Shown one piece after another: positions 33,921 to 41,121 of a stretch of DNA of 59,853 nt. Origin of the DNA: Pseudomonadota bacterium (GTDB lineage: Bacteria > Pseudomonadota > Alphaproteobacteria > Acetobacterales > Acetobacteraceae). The notes under the pieces are model-generated. The model was not told where the DNA came from. It worked only from the letters and a program-made list of their open reading frames with translations, and searched no databases. The position numbers were made by a program, and so were the translations under genes. How positions within the stretch are numbered: the stretch's first letter is position 1; each line of letters starts with the position of its first letter. The DNA lies in NCBI GenBank assembly GCA_021845985.1, contig JAJZES010000023.1, positions 1-59,853 of the forward strand, written 5' to 3'.

Positions 33921-34673
33921 TCAGCCTCCCCAGCCCCACGGTCCCTGCAGCGTGCCGGGAAAAGCCGGCGTCAGCCGCGGATCAAAGCCGGTGGCGCCGC
34001 GCTGCGGCCGCGCCACGCTGGCGGCGAGATGGTTGCCGAGCCAGCGCCCGACCCGCATCCCGTCGAGAAACACGTCCCCGCCGGAGGCTCCGCCTGCCGC
34101 CTCCCCGCCGGCCGGCGCCGGCGCGGCCGGTGCCGCCGCCGCGCGCGGCTCAAACGGCGGCGCCATCGGCGGTTGCGGTTCCCCCGGCAGAAACGGCGGC
34201 GGCGCGGCGGCCCGCAGCGGCGACAGCAGCACCGGCAACATGAAGGCCGGCGCAGGCGTGGCCAGATCCGGCGCCACCTGCACCGGCGCCGATCGCGGCG
34301 ATACACCCAGCGACACCGCCGCCCCCGCCATCGCCGCCGCCGCAACCACCGCCGGCGGCGGCGCCGCCCGGCCGTACTGCGGCAAGGCCGGCACCGCGGC
34401 GCGGCTCGCCGGCGCCACCACCAGCGGCGACGTTGCGCCAACCCAGGCTGGCGCCGGATGAAACGGCAGCGCCGCCAGCGCCGCCGCGTCGGCGCCGCCC
34501 GGCACCGCCTCGGGCATTGGCGGCGTCACCCTCGGCCCATCCCGCGGCACCGGCGCCGCCGGCGGCGCCAGCGCCGCGCCCGCCCGCCCGAGCCGGCCGA
34601 GCATCACCTCGGCGGCGCGCAGCGCATCGGCCAGCACCGTGTCTTCCTGCGCCTCCGGCAGGGTCTCGCTCAT
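33921..34673 (-). CDS. Short Pro/Ala-rich protein in the tape-measure slot
   Basis: The 250-residue protein lies exactly where contractile phages encode the tape-measure protein, straight after the chaperone pair. A short helical N-terminus (DTVLADALRAAEVMLGRLGRAGAAL) leads into about 150 residues dominated by Pro and Ala. A conserved-looking C-terminus follows, DVFLDGMRVGRWLGNHLAASVARP and GFDPRLTPAFPG. There are no membrane helices and no long coiled coil, both usual in tape measures of 600-1200 residues. By the rule of about 0.15 nm per residue it would set a tail under 40 nm. Alternatively it is only the C-terminal remnant of a tape measure or another tail component. Confidence 0.55.
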   Translation of the reverse strand: MSETLPEAQEDTVLADALRAAEVMLGRLGRAGAALAPPAAPVPRDGPRVTPPMPEAVPGGADAAALAALPFHPAPAWVGATSPLVVAPASRAAVPALPQYGRAAPPPAVVAAAAMAGAAVSLGVSPRSAPVQVAPDLATPAPAFMLPVLLSPLRAAAPPPFLPGEPQPPMAPPFEPRAAAAPAAPAPAGGEAAGGASGGDVFLDGMRVGRWLGNHLAASVARPQRGATGFDPRLTPAFPGTLQGPWGWGG

Positions 34674-34843
34674 CGCCGTTCCCTCCAGCGCATCGCGGTG
34701 AAATCGAAGCTGCCGCCGTCAAGTTCGCCAAGCACCACGATGCATGCCAGGCGCTCGGCGGCATCCAGGCTGAATGCCACGTCGAACGGCACCCCGTGCC
34801 TAACCAAATAGAGGCAGTCGATCAGGTCGGGGTGCCGGCTCAG
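34670..34843 (-). CDS. Frameshift-dependent extension of the tail chaperone (gpT/E'-like)
   Basis: An open frame of 57 codons (LSRHPDLIDCLYLVRHGVPF to FTAMRWRERR) fills the space between the chaperone stop and the tape-measure-slot gene, yet has no ATG except near its end. It is in the -1 frame relative to the upstream gene and joins it at the slippery sequence GGGAAAC one codon before that gene's stop. The fusion would be 172 residues. In lambda (G/GT) and P2 (E/E+E') the same arrangement makes a longer chaperone in a fixed minor ratio. The stop overlaps the next ATG by 4 bp. Confidence 0.75.
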   Translation of the reverse strand: MSRHPDLIDCLYLVRHGVPFDVAFSLDAAERLACIVVLGELDGGSFDFTAMRWRERR

Positions 34844-35187
34844 TTTCCCGCCGCGGCCGCCACCTCGGCGGCGCTCGCCTGGCGATGGCCGAGCGCCGCG
34901 GACACCGCGTCCAGCCCCGCCTCACCCAGCCGCGCCACCAGCGCCTCGACCTGCGCCTCGCTCGACGGGGCCGGCACCGGCACGCCGTCGATCGCCGCCA
35001 CGCTCGCCGCCAGCGCGGCAACGCCCATCCAGGCGCCGTTCTGCGTCAGCGCCGGCCCCGCCGCCTTGTAGAGCCGCAGTTTGTCGAGCGCGCTCAGCCG
35101 CCGCAGCACCAGCCGGCGCCCTTGCGCGTCCGTCGTCTCCGGCGCCGCCTGCGCCGCCGCGACGATGCTGCCCGATGGCGTCTGCAT
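34840..35187 (-). CDS. Tail assembly chaperone (gpG/gpE-like)
   Basis: The 115-residue protein is placed between tube and tape-measure slot. It has the helical character of tail assembly chaperones (LVLRRLSALDKLRLYKAAGPAL at about 26-47; SEAQVEALVARLGEAGLDAVSAALGHRQ at about 76-103). It should bind the tape-measure protein and recruit tube subunits. The end of the gene carries the GGGAAAC slippery site, so a minor fraction of ribosomes makes a longer form. The start overlaps the tube gene stop. Confidence 0.75.
   Translation of the reverse strand: MQTPSGSIVAAAQAAPETTDAQGRRLVLRRLSALDKLRLYKAAGPALTQNGAWMGVAALAASVAAIDGVPVPAPSSEAQVEALVARLGEAGLDAVSAALGHRQASAAEVAAAAGN
34843..34849 (-). promoter_or_regulatory. 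Programmed -1 ribosomal frameshift site (GGGAAAC)
   Basis: Read on the minus strand, the heptamer G-GGA-AAC fits X-XXY-YYZ and lies directly before the zero-frame TGA (34840-34842). Slipping by one base gives GGG-AAA-CTG and enters the 57-codon extension. The lambda G/GT site is GGGAAAG. Location, frame and flanking genes agree with a tail-chaperone frameshift. Confidence 0.8.
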
Positions 35188-35615
35188 CAGACCCTCCGCC
35201 GCGACGAGGCGAAGAACTCCAGACGCTGCCTGACGCTAGCATCACCGCGCCACGCGCCGGCATGCGACAGCCGGAACACGGCCCGGTCAAACTGATAGGT
35301 ACTGGTGGAGCCGTCACTTTCGGCGATGTATTGATACATCGTCCCGGTTCCCGGCGACTGTCCGGCATAAAAATCCGCCTCCAGCCGGGCGATGAAGTCC
35401 TCGGCCACCGAATTGCCGCGTTCGAGATCGAAATGCCCGTCCCAGCCTTTCGGCAGTTCGGCGCCGAGATGCGTCCCGTCGATCCGATCGACGCGCACCG
35501 AGGCGGTGATCTGCCGGCTCTCGAACCCCGTGACATGCGACAGATCGACCCGTCCGTACGGTCCCAGAACCACCACCTGGCAGTCCCGGCCGACCGAGAA
35601 TGTGTTGCCCGACAT
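35187..35615 (-). CDS. Phage tail tube protein
   Basis: The 142-residue protein follows the sheath gene, the standard place for the tube. The beta-rich sequence (DCQVVVLGPYGRVDLSHVTGFESRQITASVRVDRIDG, WDGHFDLERGNSVAEDF) is like tube proteins of P2 FII or Mu type, which stack in hexamers to form the inner channel. It is 12 bp from the sheath stop and overlaps the chaperone start. The family is inferred from order and fold pattern. Confidence 0.75.
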   Translation of the reverse strand: MSGNTFSVGRDCQVVVLGPYGRVDLSHVTGFESRQITASVRVDRIDGTHLGAELPKGWDGHFDLERGNSVAEDFIARLEADFYAGQSPGTGTMYQYIAESDGSTSTYQFDRAVFRLSHAGAWRGDASVRQRLEFFASSRRRV

Positions 35616-35627
35616 CCTGCCCCCTCC

Positions 35628-37196
35628 TTACGCCGCCAGCGCGCCGGGCGTGCCCGGCAACACCTGCGACTGCACCTGCACCGTCTGCCCGCCTTCGATA
35701 TTGACGATGAACTTCTCGTTGATCGCCTGGTACTGCACCTGCGCATCGCTCTGCACGTAGCCGAGCGCGGTGCGGCCCGGCGGATTGTTCGACGTGTCGC
35801 AGATGACGCTGAACGGCAGGCTGCCGTCGGTGCTGCCGAGCAGACCCTGGCTCAGCATGTTCTGCAGGAAGCTGAGCTGTGTGGCGCGGATGCGGCGGAA
35901 CAGATCGGCGTTGATCACCTCACCGACATACTGCCCCATGCCGGCGGCCAGCGTCGCCGCCAGATAGTTGGTCAGCCGCGTGTAGGTGTCGCCGTTCGCC
36001 GCCGCATTGCTGCTCGCGTTGTGGCCGCCGCGCACGCCCCAGAAACTGCCGCCCGGCTGCGGATTGGCGATCACGTCGATGCCCGCCTGCAGCAGCGTGG
36101 CAAGTTCCGCCGCGGCATAGGAACTGCTCTGCCCGCTGCCCGGCGTGCCGGATTTCTGGCTGCCCACCACGGCATAGAGCGGCTTGTTCAGGCTGCTCTG
36201 CTCGGGCGAAAGATTGGCCAGCCGGCCGGCGACGAAGCCCTGCGGGCTGACCACCCGCAGCACCGCATTGACCGGATCGTTCCACCAGATCCAGTCACCG
36301 AACATCAGCTTGCAGGCGTAGCTGTCCAGCCCGGCCGACTGCTTGGCGGCAACCGCATTGCTGATCGCATCGCCGGGCGGGCCGGTCAGGATCATATAGA
36401 CGCCTTCCGACAGGCCGAACGCCGCCTGCGTGGTGTACTGCGTCACGTCCGACGCATCGGCCAGCAGCGCGATGCTGCAGCCTTGCCCGCGCAGCGCATA
36501 CATCCCCGTCCGCGGCACCACATCGACGCCGACCAGCTCGGCCGCCGTCACACCGGCACCGTCACTGCCCGGCACACCCGAGGCGAACGAATAGGCGAAT
36601 GCCGCCGGCGCCGCGCTCGCCCCCGCCGAAGTCGCCACCACCAACGCGCTCGGCCCGCGCTGCGGCCCCTGCCCGGCATTCACCGCGCTGGCCAGCGCGG
36701 TCCAGAAGGCCGCGCCGCTGCCGGCGATGTTGTCGAACACTTCCGGCACCAGCCCGGGCAGCGCGACAGTCAGCCGCCACGTCCCGGCACGCGCGCCGCT
36801 GGCCAGCGTCACCGCGATCTGATTGCCCAACGATCCAGTGGCGGCGGCGGTGAACACGAAGCCGATGCCGGGCAGGGTGAACTGCGCCGCGGTGTCGGTG
36901 CCGTCCGTCACCCGCACGCAGCGGAAGTTCTGCGCCCCCTGCTGCACCGCGGTTGCGACGTGAGTGCCCATGTCGAACAGCCGCGCCACCGGCGGCCCGA
37001 ACGCCACCGCATAGTCAGACATGCTGCCGACGATCACCGGCTGGCCCACCGGCCCCCAGCTTGCACTGCCGACGACACCGACGATATCGGTCGGCACCCC
37101 GTTCAGCACCAGATTTTGCGGCGGCACGATCTGCACATAGAGATCGGGCACCACCAGCGCAGTGGTGTTGATGCTGCCTTGCTGGACGATCGGCAT
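35628..37196 (-). CDS. Contractile tail sheath protein
   Basis: The 522-residue protein has the sheath N-terminal strand region VPDLYVQIVPPQNLVLNGVPTDIVGVVGSASWGP (about 15-48) and FGPPVARLFDMGTHVATAVQQGAQNFRCVRVTDG. C-terminal handshake strands follow, including TRLTNYLAATLAAGMGQYVGEVINADLFRRIRATQLSFLQNM and TALGYVQSDAQVQYQAINEKFIVNIEGGQTVQV. This is the defining gene of a myovirus-type tail or tailocin and shows the particle contracts. Length typical for the family (400-550). Confidence 0.92.
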   Translation of the reverse strand: MPIVQQGSINTTALVVPDLYVQIVPPQNLVLNGVPTDIVGVVGSASWGPVGQPVIVGSMSDYAVAFGPPVARLFDMGTHVATAVQQGAQNFRCVRVTDGTDTAAQFTLPGIGFVFTAAATGSLGNQIAVTLASGARAGTWRLTVALPGLVPEVFDNIAGSGAAFWTALASAVNAGQGPQRGPSALVVATSAGASAAPAAFAYSFASGVPGSDGAGVTAAELVGVDVVPRTGMYALRGQGCSIALLADASDVTQYTTQAAFGLSEGVYMILTGPPGDAISNAVAAKQSAGLDSYACKLMFGDWIWWNDPVNAVLRVVSPQGFVAGRLANLSPEQSSLNKPLYAVVGSQKSGTPGSGQSSSYAAAELATLLQAGIDVIANPQPGGSFWGVRGGHNASSNAAANGDTYTRLTNYLAATLAAGMGQYVGEVINADLFRRIRATQLSFLQNMLSQGLLGSTDGSLPFSVICDTSNNPPGRTALGYVQSDAQVQYQAINEKFIVNIEGGQTVQVQSQVLPGTPGALAA

Positions 37197-37199
37197 GGT

Positions 37200-37337
37200 T
37201 CAGCCCTCCCGCATCACGCGCACGACGGCATGCGCATGTTCCCCGGTCAGCACGCGCGCGATGGCGGCCGGATCTCTGATCGTCTCGCCACGTCCGTACG
37301 GGCCGAACGCCCGCACCACGACAAGATGCACGGTCAT
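37200..37337 (-). CDS. Small phage protein before the sheath gene
   Basis: The 45-residue protein reads MTVHLVVVRAFGPYGRGETI then IRDPAAIARVLTGEHAHAVVRV. It resembles short beta-hairpin proteins encoded between neck and sheath genes in many phages and seems real because of its tight fit: 3 bp before the sheath start and 14 bp after the neck gene, with an AGGGGAT ribosome-binding site. Function unknown. Confidence 0.6.
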   Translation of the reverse strand: MTVHLVVVRAFGPYGRGETIRDPAAIARVLTGEHAHAVVRVMREG

Positions 37338-37351
37338 GGAATCCCCTTGTA

Positions 37352-38185
37352 TCAGCCGAGCAGGTCGGCAATTGCTGCGCCCTGTGCGGCGATCTGCGTG
37401 CCGCCGATGGTCAGGCATGGCAGCATCGCCGTGATCGTCGTCGCATAATCGACGCTGTAGCTCAGCTCGCGCCGGTACAGCGCCGCATCCTCCCATCGGT
37501 CGCTGGTCACCGAGGCGACGAACAGCAGCCGCCCGCTGCTGCCATCGGGCAGCCCGATGAAGTCGATCGCCGACAGCGCGGCATCGACCGCGCTGCCCAC
37601 CGCATCGCGCATTGCCGGGGTGGCGCACCAGCAGGTCACGGCAAAGCCCTGCCGCTGGCGACGTGTTTCGCGCTGCGCCGGCTGGTCGGCGGTGATGCGG
37701 GCGACCATGCTGCGGGCGCCGCGCACCGTCACCGCGGCACCCGCCGCCGCGGCGGCGATGCCGACCTCCAGCAACGCCGCCGCCAGCGCCGCCGCCACGC
37801 TCTGCGGCGTGTCGCCCGGCACCGTCCGATGCACCGCCGCGCGCCCATCGACCAGCAGCGCCGCCACCTGCCCCGGCGTCGCCGCGCCGGCAAAGCGCGC
37901 CACGCCACCGGCCACCGCGGCACCCAGCGTCACCGCCACCGGCGCCATCACCCGCCACGCATCGGGATAGCGTGTCGTCACCACCTGCGATCCGGCCACC
38001 GCAGCGACGCTGACATTGACCAGCCCCGCCGCCAGGTCGGCGTCGAGTGCCGCCGGCACCGGCCAGCCGCGATAGACGCGACACACCGCCCCCGGCACCA
38101 CGCAACCGGCCTCCAGCCCGCCCGGATACAGCGCCCCGCCGACGATCGCCGCCAGCGCCGCCTCCACGTCCGCCTGATCCGCCAT
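37352..38185 (-). CDS. Neck/tail-terminator-slot phage protein
   Basis: The 277-residue protein starts MADQADVEAALAAIVGGALYPGG and includes VCRVYRGWPVPAALDADLAAGLVNVSV, an alanine-rich middle, and SDRWEDAALYRRELSYSVDYATTITAML near the end, a pattern of tail completion proteins that cap the tube. I do not recognise a named family with confidence. The start overlaps the previous gene's stop by a base, and the next small gene follows after 14 bp. The order suggests a role at the head-tail joint. Confidence 0.55.
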   Translation of the reverse strand: MADQADVEAALAAIVGGALYPGGLEAGCVVPGAVCRVYRGWPVPAALDADLAAGLVNVSVAAVAGSQVVTTRYPDAWRVMAPVAVTLGAAVAGGVARFAGAATPGQVAALLVDGRAAVHRTVPGDTPQSVAAALAAALLEVGIAAAAAGAAVTVRGARSMVARITADQPAQRETRRQRQGFAVTCWCATPAMRDAVGSAVDAALSAIDFIGLPDGSSGRLLFVASVTSDRWEDAALYRRELSYSVDYATTITAMLPCLTIGGTQIAAQGAAIADLLG

Positions 38186-38841
38186 CAGCTTCCCGCCTGC
38201 CGTGCAAAGAGCCGCCACCCCAGCGCCGTCAGCTCGGCGCTCGACAGCACCGCCGTTCGTCCGAGATCGTCGGTCGCCAGGTCGCCGGGCCGCAGCACCA
38301 CGCCGACCGCCTGCGGCAGCAGCATCTCCCAGCCGCCGGCCCCGCCCGGCAGCCCCGGCGCATCGCCCGGCAGCGCGCCGCGCCCACCATCGCGCCGCGA
38401 CCCCAGCACGCTTGCCGGCCAACCGGTCATCAGCGGCAGCAGTTGCGCCGCCTGCACCCCGCCATAACGCGCCAGCCCGGCCACGCCCGGTCCCGCCGGC
38501 CGCGCCAGGGTCAGCGTCCGGTTGGTCCTGACGCACAACACCGGCCCCAGGCGCGGCGTGCTGGCGACGAAAAACACCCCCTCGCCGCCGGCCAGGTAAT
38601 CCCCCGCACGGGCATAGCCGGCGTCGAAAATCCCCAGCCACAGCGCGTCGCCATACGGCACCGGCGCGGTCGGATCGCGGGTCGAGACGAACGCCGCCGG
38701 CAGCCGCAGCACCCGGTTGGCGCTGACCAGCGGCGCCTCGGCGCCGCGTGGCCGATACAGGTCGCACCAGTCGCCGACGCCGCGCCCGGCCTGACCAAGC
38801 CCCTGCCGGATCAGGTCCGGCACCGCCTGCCCCGGCAGCAT
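38185..38841 (-). CDS. Head-tail joining-slot phage protein
   Basis: The 218-residue protein starts MLPGQAVPDLIRQGLGQAGRGVGDWCDLYRP and has a beta-rich middle, DALWLGIFDAGYARAGDYLAGGEGVFFVASTPRLGPVLCVRTNRTL. I know similar unnamed proteins from alphaproteobacterial phage neck regions only by position. The ATG overlaps the connector gene stop (ATGA), fixing the start; a longer version upstream would overlap that gene by 67 bp. Function inferred from order only. Confidence 0.55.
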   Translation of the reverse strand: MLPGQAVPDLIRQGLGQAGRGVGDWCDLYRPRGAEAPLVSANRVLRLPAAFVSTRDPTAPVPYGDALWLGIFDAGYARAGDYLAGGEGVFFVASTPRLGPVLCVRTNRTLTLARPAGPGVAGLARYGGVQAAQLLPLMTGWPASVLGSRRDGGRGALPGDAPGLPGGAGGWEMLLPQAVGVVLRPGDLATDDLGRTAVLSSAELTALGWRLFARQAGS

Positions 38842-39218
38842 CACACCACCACGCGCAGCGTGCCGTCGCCCAGCGCCGGCCCGGCGGGCAACCCGAGAAA
38901 CCCGCACAGCCGCCGCCGCCAGCTATCGAACAGCGCCATGCGCTCGCGCAGCTCGGCCGGATTGCGCGTCCACACGCTGGCCTGCGCGGTGCCGAGCTGG
39001 CCACCGGCATCCGTCACCGCCGTCTCAAGCTGGTTCAGCGTGACGAGGTAATTGCTCACCACGTTTTCCTCGTCGCTGCTGAGATTGTTGATGCGGAACT
39101 CCAGCAGCCCGTAGGCGGTGAAGAACCGCCAGCCCTGAAATCCCGCCGGGCCTGCGCCATAGGCGGGATAGCCGCAGAAGCGGCGGATGTCGGCCGCTTG
39201 CGCCGTGGTGAACGCCAT
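38841..39218 (-). CDS. Head-tail connector-like protein
   Basis: The 125-residue helical protein starts MAFTTAQAADIRRFCGYPAYG and continues AYGLLEFRINNLSSDEENVVSNYLVTLNQLETAVTDAGG, then RERMALFDSWRRRLCGFLGLPAG. This is consistent with the helical bundle of gp6/gp15-like head-tail connectors that attach to the portal ring. A near-perfect Shine-Dalgarno, AAGGAGGTCAGCTT, precedes the ATG, stronger than for other genes in the block, suggesting high expression after the capsid gene hairpin. Confidence 0.65.
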   Translation of the reverse strand: MAFTTAQAADIRRFCGYPAYGAGPAGFQGWRFFTAYGLLEFRINNLSSDEENVVSNYLVTLNQLETAVTDAGGQLGTAQASVWTRNPAELRERMALFDSWRRRLCGFLGLPAGPALGDGTLRVVV

Positions 39219-39238
39219 AAGCTGACCTCCTTCGCCCC

Positions 39239-39254
39239 CTCCCGCGCGCGGGAG
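39239..39254. terminator. Hairpin between capsid and connector genes
   Basis: CTCCCGCGCGCGGGAG is a perfect 16-bp palindrome in the 73-bp gap after the major capsid gene. No U-run follows on the minus strand, so it is more likely an attenuator or mRNA-stabilising hairpin than a full stop, allowing more capsid than tail mRNA. Confidence 0.4.
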
Positions 39255-39291
39255 AGGGCCGGGACAAGCACCGGTACGAGGGCGGTTCGCG

Positions 39292-40614
39292 TCAGCCGAT
39301 ATGCTCGACCATCACCGCCCGCTTGAACGCCGCATTGGTCGCGGTCGGGATCGTCGTCGGGCTGGTGGTGGTGTCGCTCGGCGCACAGAAGCCGCCGATC
39401 CAGTACCAGCTCTGCGCGATGATCTGCTGCAGCCGGTCGATCGGCTCGCGCGTCACCATCGCCACGTTATCGACGATCGAGACGATGGCGTCCTTCGGGG
39501 CGACATCGGCCGTGTCCATGCCGGCGAAGTCACCCTCGATCAGCGCACCCTGCCCGCACACGATCGGCCGGCGCACCAGCGCGCCGCTGATCGTCGGATG
39601 CGTCGTCACATACGCCTCGGTGGTCGGCACGAAGCGCAGGCCGAGGAAGTCGTTGACCAGCCCGCGTTTGTACACCGCGTTGGCGCTGGTGGCGCCCTGA
39701 AACAGCCGCTGGAACGCCTGGTCATTGAACAACTGCCGCGCACTCTGCGGGTCGAGATAGCAGTTGTATGCACCGTCGATCTCCGGCACCGCGTTCTGCC
39801 GCAGCGTCGCCACCGCGTTCAGCAGCGTGGCGATGTCGAGCTGATCGCCGGCGACGATCTGCGTCGTGTTGGTCCGCGCGTTCGGCCGCAGGATGGCGCT
39901 CGCCGTCGCCGCCGTCACCGTCGCATTCTGCGCGCCATCGGTCGTGCTGACGTCAGTGGAGAAAGTCAGCGTGCCCGAACTGCCGCCCGGCGTGGTCGTC
40001 GCATTGCTGCCATCGACGGCAACCCCCACCAGCAGATAGGAGTTGGCGCCGACCATCACCGCCAGCGGGTTGGCGGCACTCACTGCGGTCGGCACGCCGT
40101 TGACGAACGCGCTCTGAAAGCCGCGCACGTCATCCACCGCGAGCGTCGGCGCGGCGCTGCCGAGCGCCGTGCGGACCCGCGTGTTGCCGCCAAAATAGGC
40201 GGCAAACAGCGCGTTGCGCGCCAGCTCGTCGAGGCTGCGTGCCGCCTGCTCGCCGTTGACCGCGGCATTGAGCAGGAACTGACTGGCGATGCCGACGCGG
40301 CTGGTCACCATGTTGAGGTCGGCGGTGGCGGCATAGAAATTCAGCGTCAGCGTGTACTGCTCGACGCCGAAGCTCGCCGGCACCAGCCCATTATCGAGGT
40401 TGGTGTTGGTCGCCGGGGCCAGCGGCGTCGTCACCGAAGGTTTCAGCCCGGCCCGCGTCTTGGTCAGCGTCTCGCCGATGCCGACAGCGAACTCCTCACG
40501 ATCGGCGACCGCGCGGTAGCCGAGCCGACTCGACAGCGCCGCCTGGAACTCGCGCTCCAGGAAACCCTGCTGAATGATCGGCTGCAGCGCCGCCGGAAAG
40601 TTCTGGATGCCCAT
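39292..40614 (-). CDS. Major capsid protein
   Basis: The 440-residue protein follows scaffold and portal, the place of the major capsid. The N-terminal part (FPAALQPIIQQGFLEREFQAALSSRLGYRAVADREEF) and LTKTRAGLKPSVTTPLAP resemble coat proteins of the P22/N4-like or HK97-fold groups that lack an internal protease. A beta-rich insertion (about 185-245) may be a surface domain. C-terminal PRKDAIVSIV-like segments (VAPKDAIVSIVDNVAMVTREP) end the fold. No head-protease gene is present, so a scaffold-only maturation is expected. Confidence 0.8.
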   Translation of the reverse strand: MGIQNFPAALQPIIQQGFLEREFQAALSSRLGYRAVADREEFAVGIGETLTKTRAGLKPSVTTPLAPATNTNLDNGLVPASFGVEQYTLTLNFYAATADLNMVTSRVGIASQFLLNAAVNGEQAARSLDELARNALFAAYFGGNTRVRTALGSAAPTLAVDDVRGFQSAFVNGVPTAVSAANPLAVMVGANSYLLVGVAVDGSNATTTPGGSSGTLTFSTDVSTTDGAQNATVTAATASAILRPNARTNTTQIVAGDQLDIATLLNAVATLRQNAVPEIDGAYNCYLDPQSARQLFNDQAFQRLFQGATSANAVYKRGLVNDFLGLRFVPTTEAYVTTHPTISGALVRRPIVCGQGALIEGDFAGMDTADVAPKDAIVSIVDNVAMVTREPIDRLQQIIAQSWYWIGGFCAPSDTTTSPTTIPTATNAAFKRAVMVEHIG

Positions 40615-40746
40615 TGATGATCCTCATGCGAAGTCGCCGGGCGGCGAGGATCGCCGTCCGGCTGGTGAAACCCGCGTTCTGCTCGTCGTCAGTCGGGCGC
40701 GATCCTGCGGCTTTCGGCGCGCCCCGCGCTGCCGCGCCGCGGCTGC

Positions 40747-41121
40747 CTATCGCCGCCGCAACAGCTCGGCCCGCGCCGCCTGCCATTCCTCGGCGGTCAT
40801 CTCGGTCGCCAGCTTGCCGCGCGCCACCGCCGGCGGCGGCGGCGTCGCGGTCGAGGACGACGATGCGCCACCGAACAGCCACGGCTTGCGGGTGCGCAGC
40901 TCGCGCATCAACGCCGCCCCGCCTTCCAGCTCGCCCGCCGCATTCAGCGCCAGCGCCGCAGTGTCGATCAGCCGGATGCCATCGAGATCGACCATCCCGG
41001 CGCGCACCGCCGCCGCGCGCAGCTCGGCACGCAGCACCTGCGCCGCCGCCGCCGTCTCCACCTCCACCAGCCGCGCCTCCAGCGCCACCACCTTCGCCGC
41101 GTCGTCGGTCTCGTCGCTCAT
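40747..41121 (-). CDS. Putative scaffolding protein
   Basis: The 124-residue protein has an acidic start (MSDETDDAAK), a coiled-coil-like helix (VVALEARLVEVETAAAAQVLRAELRAAAVRAG), a segment with DLDGIRLIDTAALALN, and a C-terminal MTAEEWQAARAELLRRR helix. Small acidic coiled-coil proteins between portal and capsid are usually scaffolds that guide shell assembly; the positively charged C-terminal helix is a typical coat-binding element. The start overlaps the portal stop by 4 bp. Confidence 0.7.
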   Translation of the reverse strand: MSDETDDAAKVVALEARLVEVETAAAAQVLRAELRAAAVRAGMVDLDGIRLIDTAALALNAAGELEGGAALMRELRTRKPWLFGGASSSSTATPPPPAVARGKLATEMTAEEWQAARAELLRRR

